Source of the DNA: Bacteroidota bacterium
GTDB lineage: Bacteria; Bacteroidota; Bacteroidia; B-17B0; Aurantibacillaceae
Length of the DNA: 64,000 bases
Direction of reading: 5' to 3'
Assembly: GCA_025362395.1 (NCBI GenBank)
Contig: JANYGK010000053.1
Location: 1-64,000 of the forward strand
Shown here: piece after piece, positions 19,031 through 28,760 of the stretch
Position numbering within the stretch: position 1 is the stretch's first letter
Layout of the letters: each line of letters begins with the position of its first letter
Made by a program: the position numbers and the translations under genes
Notes under the pieces: model-generated
The model's input: the letters and a program-made list of their open reading frames with translations, nothing else
Told to the model about the DNA's origin: nothing
Database searches by the model: none

Positions 19031-20485
19031 TTATTTATTATTAAGCTTATTTTGGAAATAATAGACAGTATAATTTTCAAATTTATTTATTGACCCATAA
19101 AATGCCGTCTTAGTGGAAAAAATGGTATTCTTAGTTTTGGAATTAATAAGACTGTCTAAATTTCGGTTTGTCACAAAATAAAATGGAGGCGTTTTATTTT
19201 CTCCAAGCCTTTTCAATAAGTGATCTATAAAAACTGACTCAGTCGAATTAGCATCTCCATAGCAGGTAAGGCATGACAAGGTAAAAGGACTGCCTGTGGT
19301 GGCATCCAAATAATTTCGTTCATAATAATGATTAAGGGTTGTGTAAACAGACTGCGGATAAACATATACCGGGTCAGCACTTTTAGAATTTGATCTTAAA
19401 TAGGATGCTGTATTCTTTGACTGTGAGAATGGCTTGATAATATCTTTAATGCAAAAATAAACCCCCGATACACTACTTATAAATAGAGAACTGTAGATCA
19501 GGTAGCTGAATGTTTTATTAAATCCGCTATTGCCGTTAGCTATAAGGAGCAACAGCGTTACAATAATCGTGTAGTAAATAGTGAAGTAGCGCATGGCACT
19601 AATTGGAAAAATAAAATAGAATAAGAGAATCGGAAAAAAACCTAAAAACAAAACGGATGTTTTATAGGTTTTTTTACATTGAAAATAGATAACCGTAAGA
19701 AGTCCTATAGATATCAAGGCAATATAACGTCTTAATAGTATATCGGAAAGTAAAGAAGAATTCCAGTCAGAAATTGTAAAGTTACTTAAGGGAAACAAAC
19801 CGATTGTAAAGCCTGATAAGCTGTGTGTAAGCCTTGCGGCAAAACTAACATCGAATCTCGGAATTAAATGAGCATTTTTCGGCGTTGAAAAATAAAGTGT
19901 CACAAGCATGCCGGCACCAAAAAACAAAATGTGTTTTATTTCCCTGCCTTTAAAAACAGATTTAAGATTGTTAAATTGAATCAGAAATAAAAAGGGTGCC
20001 AGCATAAAAAATAAATTATGCGAATTGGCTATTAAAAGTAAAACTATACTATTTCGAAGGCGGCTCGAGGTTTCATAATTAATAAAATATAAAATAACAA
20101 AACAAAAAGCGAAAGAATAAGTTCTGACAAGTACTGTATATTCGAAAGCAAGGTTATAACTGAAAACAACAAAAACAAGAATTGACAATGGTAGTTTTGA
20201 CCTGAATAAAAGAAGATAAGCCGTGATGATTGAAAAGCTTAGATTAATTAATTTCGGGCCAATGTCGGAGTCATACAGCTTATAAGATATAAAATAAAAA
20301 AACTCTACGAGCCATGGTTCGCCTTCGTTTTTCATATTATTGTAATAGTCGAAAAATGAATTGCTGTTTTTGCTGATGTTTAGCCGGTGAGCTTCATCCA
20401 ACCATAGTTCGTGAAAAAAACTGCTGCATAAAACAAGACTTATGAATAAAAAGAATAAGAGAATTTTAATGTGTTTTTTACTCAT
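19031..20485 (-). CDS. GT-C-like multi-pass membrane glycosyltransferase
   Basis: HELWLDEAHRLNISKNSNSFFDY (GT39-like acidic loop) and about 10 hydrophobic segments; start set to MSKKHIKILL to avoid overlap with the divergent gene. Confidence 0.65.
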   Translation of the reverse strand: MSKKHIKILLFFLFISLVLCSSFFHELWLDEAHRLNISKNSNSFFDYYNNMKNEGEPWLVEFFYFISYKLYDSDIGPKLINLSFSIITAYLLLFRSKLPLSILVFVVFSYNLAFEYTVLVRTYSFAFCFVILYFINYETSSRLRNSIVLLLIANSHNLFFMLAPFLFLIQFNNLKSVFKGREIKHILFFGAGMLVTLYFSTPKNAHLIPRFDVSFAARLTHSLSGFTIGLFPLSNFTISDWNSSLLSDILLRRYIALISIGLLTVIYFQCKKTYKTSVLFLGFFPILLFYFIFPISAMRYFTIYYTIIVTLLLLIANGNSGFNKTFSYLIYSSLFISSVSGVYFCIKDIIKPFSQSKNTASYLRSNSKSADPVYVYPQSVYTTLNHYYERNYLDATTGSPFTLSCLTCYGDANSTESVFIDHLLKRLGENKTPPFYFVTNRNLDSLINSKTKNTIFSTKTAFYGSINKFENYTVYYFQNKLNNK

Positions 20486-20518
20486 TATCTCAAATATAAT
20501 TATTATTTTAGTAATATA

Positions 20519-22012
20519 ATGATCCTGCTTTTTAATCCCCGCGCATCCAATCACAAGCCCCGCATACCTAACAGTATATTGCAGGTAGCGGCCAGTATAA
20601 ACGGGCAATATGATTGGGTAATAGTAGATGGAAACTTAGAAGCGGATCCCTGGAAAAAAATAAATGATTATTTAGCTACAGGAAAATTCAATTATTTTGG
20701 GTGTACCGTTATGCCCGGCCCTCAATTAAAACAAGCCATTCCTTATTCTAAAAAAATTAAAGAATTGTATTCCTACGTCAAAATTATTTGGGGCGGTTAT
20801 TTTGCTTCTAATCAGTACAAAGTAATTTTAGATTCAGGTTATGTAAATTATATTGTAAACGGGCCCGGTGATAATACATTTCCAAAATTATTAAATGCCT
20901 TAGAAAATAATTTACCGGTTAACGACATTAAAAACCTTATCATACACGAGAACGGCCAGTATATTAAAACGGCGAAAGAAGAATTATTAGACCTTGATAA
21001 ACTACCGGATCTGCCATACGACAAACTAAATGCATTTTATCCTTTATCAAAATACTTAGGCAAAACGTATTTGGGAACGCGTACATTGGCTTACCACAGC
21101 AGTTTCGGTTGTCCTTTCACCTGTTCGTTTTGTGCCGTGGTTCCCATTTATAACGCCCGTTGGAAAGGAAAATCTGCCCTTGGAATTTATAACGATGTAA
21201 AAGCATTAAAAGAAAAACACAACGTAGATGCAATCGAATTTCATGATAATAATTTTTTTGTATCAGAAAAACGGGTTGTTGAATTTTCTAATCTTATAAA
21301 AAACGAGAATATTGTATGGTGGGGGGAAGCCCGTATTGATACAATGGATAAATATAAGGATGAATCTCTTGCCATACTGAGAGCATCAGGTTGTAAGATG
21401 ATATTTTTTGGTGCTGAAACAGGGAATGACGAAGTACTTAAAAAAATGGATAAAGGAGGCACTCAAACCGGGGCGCAAATTTTACAATTTGCAGAACGTT
21501 TAAAAAAGTTTGATATTATTCCTGAATACTCTTTTGTACTTGGTACGCCCGGGGATAATGAAGAAGAAGTGAATAAACAGATTGACGGTGATATTGAATT
21601 TATAAAAAAAGTAAAAGCAATTAACCCAAACACAGAAATTATTATTTATACGTACAGTCCCGTACCTACTGAAGGTTCTGATATGTATCAAAAAGTGCTT
21701 GACAGCGGCTTTAAATTTCCTGAAACGCTGGAGGATTGGATCAGCCCGGCCTGGGAAAACTTTGATCTGAGAAAGAACCCTTTAACCCCTTGGATCAAAC
21801 CTTATATGATCGATAAGATCCGTAATTTTGAAACAGTATTGAATGCATACTATCCTACTATATCAGATATTAAATTAAATAAAACAAAAGTATTTTTATT
21901 GAAGCTGATGAGCGCTTGGCGTTATAAATTTCATGTATATGTTTTCCCGAAAGAAATACGCTTGCTGCATGTGCTGTGGAAATACAGACAACCTGAAAAA
22001 GAAGGCTTTTAA
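20519..22012 (+). CDS. B12-binding-domain radical SAM protein
   Basis: N-terminal Rossmann-like B12 region (MILLFNPRASNHKPRIPNSILQVAAS...), then SFGCPFTCSFCAVVPIY (CxxxCxxC) and FGAETGNDEVLKKMDKG. Confidence 0.9.
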   Translation: MILLFNPRASNHKPRIPNSILQVAASINGQYDWVIVDGNLEADPWKKINDYLATGKFNYFGCTVMPGPQLKQAIPYSKKIKELYSYVKIIWGGYFASNQYKVILDSGYVNYIVNGPGDNTFPKLLNALENNLPVNDIKNLIIHENGQYIKTAKEELLDLDKLPDLPYDKLNAFYPLSKYLGKTYLGTRTLAYHSSFGCPFTCSFCAVVPIYNARWKGKSALGIYNDVKALKEKHNVDAIEFHDNNFFVSEKRVVEFSNLIKNENIVWWGEARIDTMDKYKDESLAILRASGCKMIFFGAETGNDEVLKKMDKGGTQTGAQILQFAERLKKFDIIPEYSFVLGTPGDNEEEVNKQIDGDIEFIKKVKAINPNTEIIIYTYSPVPTEGSDMYQKVLDSGFKFPETLEDWISPAWENFDLRKNPLTPWIKPYMIDKIRNFETVLNAYYPTISDIKLNKTKVFLLKLMSAWRYKFHVYVFPKEIRLLHVLWKYRQPEKEGF

Positions 22013-22689
22013 TGAACCTGCTGTATCATACATATTATAAATATATTTATAAGCCTGTGGCAACGGTTTATTTAAAATCAGATTCTAATATTACGTTTGA
22101 TGATTTTAAACTTAAAATTTTAAAAGATGTATTTCATCCTAAGCTGTTTTTCAGTTCACGCTACTTTTATGATTTTTTAAAAACTAAAAATCTATCCGGT
22201 AAATTATTTTTAGAGATCGGCTGCGGCTCAGGAATACTAAGCTTATTAGCTTTCAGGAAAAATGCAAAAGTTACTTTAACGGACATTGATCCTAAGGCGA
22301 TAGAAAATGCTTCGCTAAATTTCAGAACTAATTTTAAAGATTCGTTTAACGAAGCAGAGATGGTACAAAGCGATGTGTTTAGCAATATACCCCAAAAGAA
22401 ATTTGATGTTATTGTGGTGAATCCTCCTTACTATTTTAAAAAGGTAGAAGTTGATAAACAATTGGCATGGTATTGCGGAGAGAACGGGGAATATTTCGAG
22501 AAGTTTTTTTCTACTTTGCAGTTTTATGTATATCCTGCAAGTGATGTGTATATGGTATTAGCCGATACCGCTGAAATAGAACGTATAAAACATATTGCTC
22601 AAAAACATAAAATAACTTTTTCTGTAGCAGATGAAAAACAGATAAAGTTTGAAAAGAATTATATCTTCCAATTGAGCCTTCAACACTAA
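22012..22689 (+). CDS. SAM-dependent methyltransferase (PrmC/small-methyltransferase-like, NPPY motif)
   Basis: LFLEIGCGSGILSLLA ... FDVIVVNPPYYF. Confidence 0.85.
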   Translation: MNLLYHTYYKYIYKPVATVYLKSDSNITFDDFKLKILKDVFHPKLFFSSRYFYDFLKTKNLSGKLFLEIGCGSGILSLLAFRKNAKVTLTDIDPKAIENASLNFRTNFKDSFNEAEMVQSDVFSNIPQKKFDVIVVNPPYYFKKVEVDKQLAWYCGENGEYFEKFFSTLQFYVYPASDVYMVLADTAEIERIKHIAQKHKITFSVADEKQIKFEKNYIFQLSLQH

Positions 22690-22694
22690 ATACT

Positions 22695-23630
22695 ATAGAA
22701 ACAACAGAATATATATTTACAAAAAGTCGTTTAGAAATCATCAAAGCAGTATTATACTTTGAGGTCTTTGAATACCCGCTAACAGTTGATGAACTTTTCG
22801 AGAATTCTGCCGTAAACATTACAAAAGAAGAGTTTGTATCTGAGCTTGAGTTATTATTAGAGAAGAAAACATTAACCAGGTCAGGTCGTTTTATATTAGG
22901 ATTGAAAGCAAACACTGCTGCTATTGCCAAAAGATTAAATGGAAATAAAGGGGCCGAAAGTATTATGGAAACGGCTTACAGGTATAGTAAAAAAGTAGCC
23001 TCCTTTCCTTTTGTAGAAGGCATTTGCTTATCGGGTGGTTTGTCGAAAAATTACTATGACGAAAAAGGAGACATTGATTTTTTTATCATTACAAAGCCCG
23101 GAAGATTATGGATCTGTCGAACCTTGTTGATCATTAAATACAAGCTCTTGCCAAAAAGTAAAAAGAAATTTTGGTGTGTTAATTATTTTATTTCCTCTGA
23201 CAGCTTATCTATTCCTGAGAATAATGTATTTACCGGGACGGAGCTAGCATACCTCATTCCTACAGTAAACTATAGCGTTTATGAAAATCTATTGAATAAA
23301 AATAAATGGTATAAAACACGTTTTCCCAATAAAGAAATATTGTCGGACGTTAATTGTATTAATACTCCCACGCCGATTTTGAAATCAGTTATAGAAAATA
23401 TATTTTCCGGTAAATTGGGAATGTGGCTTGATAATACGTTGCTAAGCCTTACCTTAAAACACTGGAGGAAAAAATACCCTGAAATGAATCATGAAGATTT
23501 TGAATTGCAATTCAGATCCAGGAAAGACGTATGTAAGCGACACACTAACGGGTTCCAAAACATAGTGTTGCAAAAATGGACTGAAAAACAAAATGAGTAT
23601 GAGCAAATGTTGAATATAAAATTTACATAA
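22695..23630 (+). CDS. Nucleotidyltransferase-domain protein with N-terminal helical/wHTH-like region
   Basis: GICLSGGLSKNYYDEKGDIDFFIITKPGRLW (minimal NTase GGxxKxx...DIDFF pattern); frame open and coding-like upstream of the listed TTG at 22902 (LEIIKAVLYFEVFEYPLTVDELFEN...), exact start uncertain. Confidence 0.7.
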   Translation: METTEYIFTKSRLEIIKAVLYFEVFEYPLTVDELFENSAVNITKEEFVSELELLLEKKTLTRSGRFILGLKANTAAIAKRLNGNKGAESIMETAYRYSKKVASFPFVEGICLSGGLSKNYYDEKGDIDFFIITKPGRLWICRTLLIIKYKLLPKSKKKFWCVNYFISSDSLSIPENNVFTGTELAYLIPTVNYSVYENLLNKNKWYKTRFPNKEILSDVNCINTPTPILKSVIENIFSGKLGMWLDNTLLSLTLKHWRKKYPEMNHEDFELQFRSRKDVCKRHTNGFQNIVLQKWTEKQNEYEQMLNIKFT

Positions 23631-23644
23631 TTAACAGGCATTAA

Positions 23645-25105
23645 TTGAAAGTATTATTTACACATAGTTATTTTTTAAAGTTTGATGCAAAGCAATATAA
23701 AACGGCTATGCCTTATCCGCCTTTGGGAACGCTCTATGCCATGTCTTATTTGAAAGAGCATGGTTACGAAGTAAAATTATTTGATACCATGTTTTGTGAT
23801 TCGGCTAAAGACATCTTCACTACGATTAATACATACAAGCCGGACATATTTATAAGTTACGACGACGGGTTTAATTACTTAACAAAAATGTGCCTGACTA
23901 ACATGCGTGAAGCATGTTTTGAAATGCAGGAATATGCAAGATCTAAAAACTGTAAAATAATTACGTCGAGTTCTGATGCAGTCGATCATTACGAGGAATA
24001 TTTAAACCATGGGGCAGACGCTATTGCTATAGGGGAGGCTGAGCAAACTGTACTGGAACTATGTAATGCATTTAAAAATAATACCGGTATTAATTTAATT
24101 CCCGGTATTGCCTTTAACGAAGGCGGTTCTTTAAAGCTGACTGCTAAACGCTCGGTTATTAAAGATCTTGATACATTGCCTCCTCCTGCATGGGATGATA
24201 TTGATGTTGCGCCTTATAAAAACATGTGGGTGGAAAATCACGGCTACTTTTCTCTAAATTTTGTAACCACGCGCGGTTGCCCTTATAAATGTAACTGGTG
24301 CGCAAAACCTATATACGGGAACCGTTATAACTCGCATAGCCCGGAAAACATTGTTTTGGAAATTAAAAAAAGACAGCAACAATTCGGTTTCACACATATT
24401 TGGTTTGCCGATGATATTTTTGGCTTAAAGCCTCATTGGCTTAGCGAATTTGAACATTACATTAAAAAAGAAAATGTAATTATAAATTACAAAATCCAAA
24501 GCCGGGCTGATCTTCTTTTAGAAGAAGACAACATCATTCATTTAGCAAACAGCGGCTGTAAAACTGTTTGGATGGGCGCAGAGAGTGGTTCTCAGAGGAT
24601 ACTTGATGCTATGGATAAAGGCACAAAAGTAGAACAGATCTACAAAGCTACCGAGCTATTAAAAAAACACCACATACATGTAGCATTATTTTTACAGTTG
24701 GGTTATTTAGGAGAAACTATTGATGACATAACGCTTACCATAAAAATGGTGGAAGACCTGATGCCTGATGACATAGGGATTTCTGTTTCATATCCTTTAC
24801 CCGGAACCGTTTTTTATGATAAAGTGAAGCATCAGTTAAAAGAAAAAAGCAACTGGGTGGATAGTGATGATCTTGACCTTATGTTTGAAAATACGTATGG
24901 AAAAGAATTTTATAAAGTGCTGCAACGTTACATCCATAAGCGTTACAGGCATGCGGTAGGTATCCGGGCTCTCCATAATTTAAAGAAAGATTTTTCTTTA
25001 CGGAATATTAAAAATGGATTAGCGCTCCTGCATATTGTTACCTCAGAAAGTAGGGCTAAGAAAAAGTTAATTGCTTTAGAACCTTTAATACGTTCAAAGT
25101 TTTAG
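23645..25105 (+). CDS. B12-binding-domain radical SAM protein
   Basis: PPLGTLYAMSYLKEHGYEVKLFD ... TRGCPYKCNWCAKPIYGNRY (CxxxCxxC) ... WMGAESGSQRILDAMDKGT; TTG start. Confidence 0.93.
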   Translation: MKVLFTHSYFLKFDAKQYKTAMPYPPLGTLYAMSYLKEHGYEVKLFDTMFCDSAKDIFTTINTYKPDIFISYDDGFNYLTKMCLTNMREACFEMQEYARSKNCKIITSSSDAVDHYEEYLNHGADAIAIGEAEQTVLELCNAFKNNTGINLIPGIAFNEGGSLKLTAKRSVIKDLDTLPPPAWDDIDVAPYKNMWVENHGYFSLNFVTTRGCPYKCNWCAKPIYGNRYNSHSPENIVLEIKKRQQQFGFTHIWFADDIFGLKPHWLSEFEHYIKKENVIINYKIQSRADLLLEEDNIIHLANSGCKTVWMGAESGSQRILDAMDKGTKVEQIYKATELLKKHHIHVALFLQLGYLGETIDDITLTIKMVEDLMPDDIGISVSYPLPGTVFYDKVKHQLKEKSNWVDSDDLDLMFENTYGKEFYKVLQRYIHKRYRHAVGIRALHNLKKDFSLRNIKNGLALLHIVTSESRAKKKLIALEPLIRSKF

Positions 25106-25107
25106 TT

Positions 25108-25869
25108 TTGGAAATAGTAAGTCATATTAATTTCCAAGACGGAGTTCATGTTTCCGGGCCAACACGCCAACATTTTTCTGATTTCGAAACACATTATATT
25201 TCGGTGAGAAATAAAGAAAAGCGGGTATTATCTATTTCTGAAATTCAACAGCTGCCTTACCCTGATATCACAAACGCAAATTACAACGAATGGAAGCTTC
25301 GTCAAAAAAGCATCGAACGCTTTTTATCTTATTTACATAAAAAGAAAACGCCTTTGCGCATTTTAGATATTGGTTGCGGCAATGGTTTTATGACGCATTT
25401 AATGGCAAGTAACCAAAATGAGGCTGTGGGCGTCGATGTTAATTTAACGGAGTTAAAACAAGCTGCTATTGCGTTTCCCGGTAAAAATTTAAAATGGTAT
25501 TATTTAGATATTCTAAACGAAACCTTACCCGAAAAACCCTTTGATATCATAACATTCGGCGCATCGTTCCAGTATTTTAAAGACGCAAAGCAAATTTTGG
25601 ACACGTGTAAAAATAGGTTATCTAAAGCCGGGGAAATCCATATTATTGACAGCCCTTTTTATTCAGAAAATTCTAAACTAAACGCTAAGGAAAATTCCAA
25701 ACACTATTTCAATAAAATGGGTGTAGAGCACATGAACAATTATTATAATCATCATTCCTACAGTGTTTTTACCAATTATAAGAGTGAAATACTGTACGAT
25801 CCAAATTCAATGATCAATAAATTATTCAGAAGATCAAATTCACCTTTTCCTTGGATAAAAATTAGTTAG
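25108..25869 (+). CDS. Class I SAM-dependent methyltransferase
   Basis: LRILDIGCGNGFMTHLMA ... AVGVDVNLTEL; TTG start. Confidence 0.88.
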   Translation: MEIVSHINFQDGVHVSGPTRQHFSDFETHYISVRNKEKRVLSISEIQQLPYPDITNANYNEWKLRQKSIERFLSYLHKKKTPLRILDIGCGNGFMTHLMASNQNEAVGVDVNLTELKQAAIAFPGKNLKWYYLDILNETLPEKPFDIITFGASFQYFKDAKQILDTCKNRLSKAGEIHIIDSPFYSENSKLNAKENSKHYFNKMGVEHMNNYYNHHSYSVFTNYKSEILYDPNSMINKLFRRSNSPFPWIKIS

Positions 25870-25892
25870 CTTTGTAAATCTTAATTTAAGAA

Positions 25893-26708
25893 ATGAATCA
25901 CACTCAACAGGAAGAGCAAGTAAGCGGTGCATTCAGCAGCCAATCGGCGGTATTTGACAGCATTACTGATTCTAACCCGTTGGAAGTAATTTATAGGGAA
26001 ATTATACGAACCCATGTGTTACAATTTATTTCACCCGGGCAGCAAATGCTCGAATTAAATTGCGGGACAGGCTTGGACGCTCTTTTTTTCGCATCGCAAG
26101 GTCTTAAAATTCACGCTACCGATAATTCGGAAGGGATGCTGGAACAATTAAAAAGAAAGATCCTTTTGCAACATATTGAAAACATTACTATTGAAAAATG
26201 TTCCTTTAATGCCTTAGAGCTTAAAAAAAATCCGGTGACTCAATTCGATCACCTCTTTTCAAATTACGGTGGTTTAAATTGTGCGGAAGATATAACCTCT
26301 GTTATAAAACAAGCAGATGCTTATTTAAAACCGGGCGGCATGGCTCATTTTGTGTTTATTGCTCCTGTTTGCTTGTGGGAATGGGCAACACTCTTTAAAG
26401 GAAAATATAAATTTGCTTTCAGGCGGCTCACAAAAAAAGGAGTAAAATCGCACTTGGAGGGACATTATTTTGACACCTATTATTATTCTCCGAATACGAT
26501 TAAAAAAGCATTCGGCCATAGATATGAATTAGTGCAATTACGTTCGTTAGGTTGCTTTATGCCGCCAACCTTTAACGATTATTTTCCCGCAAAATATCCT
26601 AAATTATTCAATGTCTTAAAAACAATGGAGTTGGCTGTTAACACAAAATGGCCGTTTAACCGGATCGGTGATTTATTTATTATTTCCGTAAAAAAGGAAG
26701 AGGCTTAA
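25893..26708 (+). CDS. Class I SAM-dependent methyltransferase
   Basis: QMLELNCGTGLDALFFASQGLKIHATDNSEGMLEQLK. Confidence 0.88.
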   Translation: MNHTQQEEQVSGAFSSQSAVFDSITDSNPLEVIYREIIRTHVLQFISPGQQMLELNCGTGLDALFFASQGLKIHATDNSEGMLEQLKRKILLQHIENITIEKCSFNALELKKNPVTQFDHLFSNYGGLNCAEDITSVIKQADAYLKPGGMAHFVFIAPVCLWEWATLFKGKYKFAFRRLTKKGVKSHLEGHYFDTYYYSPNTIKKAFGHRYELVQLRSLGCFMPPTFNDYFPAKYPKLFNVLKTMELAVNTKWPFNRIGDLFIISVKKEEA

Positions 26709-27265
26709 AAGCTTATCCCAACACTTACTCCGCCCCAAAACGTAAAATACCCGGGATGAAAACCCAAAGCATCATTACTCATAACGGCAGGGGTAATGCC
26801 TGCCCTTAAAAAAAAGCCGTCATCCTTTTTTTGATAACGGTAGCCGCAGCGCCAAACGCTGAATAATATATTTTCCCAAAAATAAACATCCGTTTGGTTG
26901 GGCCGTTCATTATAACGCCGCTGCATCGTAACACCAACGCCAAACTCTAAATGATGCGGATTTTTAAATAAAATAAAATTATTCTCCAATACATAAGCTT
27001 GCTCTATATAAATGCCGTTAAAATTCGGCGCAAAACCCCCACGGACGCTCATTTTTAATTTTTCTTTGTAAAAATAAATTCGTTCATAATTCAAAGAAAA
27101 AAAACCGGCATTACCTCCTAATTCTATATAAGCCAAGTTTTTAGACGGATTCACCTCATAATCACGAGCCGGCCGCGGAGCCGTATAATCTTCTTCTTGT
27201 GCATTGGCTGAAAAGCCTGATAACACAACAAGAACGAATAGGATCGTATGTTTTAAAAAATGCAT
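26705..27265 (-). CDS. Putative outer-membrane beta-barrel protein
   Basis: Signal peptide ending SANAQ; beta-rich, YIELGGNAGFFSLNYERIYFYKEKLKMSVRGGFAP ... FWGGVSVGISF. Confidence 0.65.
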   Translation of the reverse strand: MHFLKHTILFVLVVLSGFSANAQEEDYTAPRPARDYEVNPSKNLAYIELGGNAGFFSLNYERIYFYKEKLKMSVRGGFAPNFNGIYIEQAYVLENNFILFKNPHHLEFGVGVTMQRRYNERPNQTDVYFWENILFSVWRCGYRYQKKDDGFFLRAGITPAVMSNDALGFHPGYFTFWGGVSVGISF

Positions 27266-27386
27266 TATTCAAACTTACAAAAATTTAGAAGGAAATAGTA
27301 AGGCGCGCATACTATTATTCCAATTTTATTAGTTAATACATGGCCATTAAAACTATAGCAGAAGATTTCTTAAGACATTGTGGAGA

Positions 27387-28052
27387 TCACTTATTATAAG
27401 GAATCTTACCAAAATGGATAGCTGCCGATTTTTTGCCTTTTAACTTAAATTTAATACGCATTTTTTTACCTTTTTTTAAATTCCAATTTTCTTGCAAATC
27501 TGTATTTATAAATAAAATTGTAGAAGAGAGGTTCGAATTATTTTTTAAGGAGAGCATCCACTTATAGTCTTCTAAAAGTTTTGTTTTTTTTCCGGCGAAT
27601 TTAGCCCAGAAAACAATTAGATAGTAATTTGTAAGGGGCCTATAATCATTATTAATAGGAAAAGCGTTTGAAAGAATAGCCGGTAGCTTGATACTATCGT
27701 TTACGCATGGCTGATAGTTTTTATTAAAGTCATAATAAGCTTCCTTTAGTTGTTTCCCGGTACACCTATCCTTGCCTTTATAGCAATATTTAAGGCCCGT
27801 GCTATCAAAAAGCAGAATTTCTCCCCGTAAACCATTGAGTATATTTTTAAAAATGTTCGAACTGTCAGAGCAACACTTTATAATATATGAATTTTGTAGG
27901 GGAACCTTTGATGCAATTAAATGATTTGTTATACTTTCTGTATTTTCAACTACAGGATTTTTGATTCCTATCATTTTTTTAAGTAGCGGCGAACATGAGT
28001 TCAGCGCCATTAAACAATACGTTAAAAAAAATGTATTTTTTTTTAAGATCAT
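27387..28052 (-). CDS. Hypothetical lipoprotein
   Basis: N-terminal lipobox-like LMALNSCSP; no recognised domain. Confidence 0.5.
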   Translation of the reverse strand: MILKKNTFFLTYCLMALNSCSPLLKKMIGIKNPVVENTESITNHLIASKVPLQNSYIIKCCSDSSNIFKNILNGLRGEILLFDSTGLKYCYKGKDRCTGKQLKEAYYDFNKNYQPCVNDSIKLPAILSNAFPINNDYRPLTNYYLIVFWAKFAGKKTKLLEDYKWMLSLKNNSNLSSTILFINTDLQENWNLKKGKKMRIKFKLKGKKSAAIHFGKIPYNK

Positions 28053-28063
28053 TATACTATTAT

Positions 28064-28096
28064 AAAAGTCCTTTACACTAAGGTAAAGGACTTTTT
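28064..28096 (-). terminator. Intrinsic terminator
   Basis: Perfect stem aaaagtcctttac / gtaaaggactttt with 6-nt loop, downstream of the 28107 gene. Confidence 0.88.
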
Positions 28097-28106
28097 AACA
28101 TTTTAA

Positions 28107-28634
28107 CTAGTTTAACCAAATTTTGTATCCGCCAAAATTTCCCATCGATGAATTATAAGGATACAAGCCTGCTTTTGCAACTAAATTTCTACCAATTACA
28201 GAACCTGCTGTGTTAACCAAAATATCTCCATCAATTGGTAAATTATCAAAATCGCTAGAAGTAGGACGCACATTTGCAAAAAGAATTTCTAAGTAATAAT
28301 TTCCATTATTGTCCTGCACAATTGGCGCACTATATCTGCCGGGAGTAGGTGTTTGGGGAAACCAAGTGAAATCGCAAAGACCCCATTTTTTGCAATCACT
28401 GTTTTTTCTTCCCCATTCTTCCCATGAACATAGTACTAATGTTCCACGCCCTGCGGCTAATAAATCTCTTTTTGAAAGATTAACAAACTCTACATTTTGA
28501 TAATCTTCCGTAATAGATTGGGGTTCATTAATAGGCTTTAAAGCTATCTGTGCTTTTTTTTCCTTGCTACAGCTAATAAAAACGGTAAGCGCTACCGACA
28601 ATAATAACGAAGAAGTTAAAATTACTTTTTTCAT
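28107..28634 (-). CDS. Hypothetical lipoprotein
   Basis: Lipobox VALTVFISCSK; 175 aa; Trp/Cys-containing core LVLCSWEEWGRKNSDCKKWGLCDFTWFPQTPTPG. Confidence 0.6.
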   Translation of the reverse strand: MKKVILTSSLLLSVALTVFISCSKEKKAQIALKPINEPQSITEDYQNVEFVNLSKRDLLAAGRGTLVLCSWEEWGRKNSDCKKWGLCDFTWFPQTPTPGRYSAPIVQDNNGNYYLEILFANVRPTSSDFDNLPIDGDILVNTAGSVIGRNLVAKAGLYPYNSSMGNFGGYKIWLN

Positions 28635-28669
28635 AGTTAAATTTTTAAAGTTGGTGCCTTATGGCCTAA

Positions 28670-28677
28670 CAAACTTA
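28670..28677 (-). promoter_or_regulatory. Bacteroidota-type -7 box (TAAGTTTG) upstream of the 28107-28634 lipoprotein gene
   Basis: TAnnTTTG match on minus strand about 36 nt upstream of the ATG. Confidence 0.4.
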
Positions 28678-28760
28678 TATTAAATATTAAATTTTATATA
28701 GTGAAAAAAACAACTTTATGTCAAAAAAAAGTAACTTTACGTAAACTTAAACTGCTTAAA

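Noticed and set aside
22511-22930. 139-aa minus-strand ORF spanning the methyltransferase/nucleotidyltransferase junction
   Set aside because: Antisense to two supported coding frames, with no domain signal.
14019-26708. Considered whether the cluster is a defence island or prophage
   Set aside because: No nuclease, helicase, integrase, transposase or structural phage gene; the content is biosynthetic.
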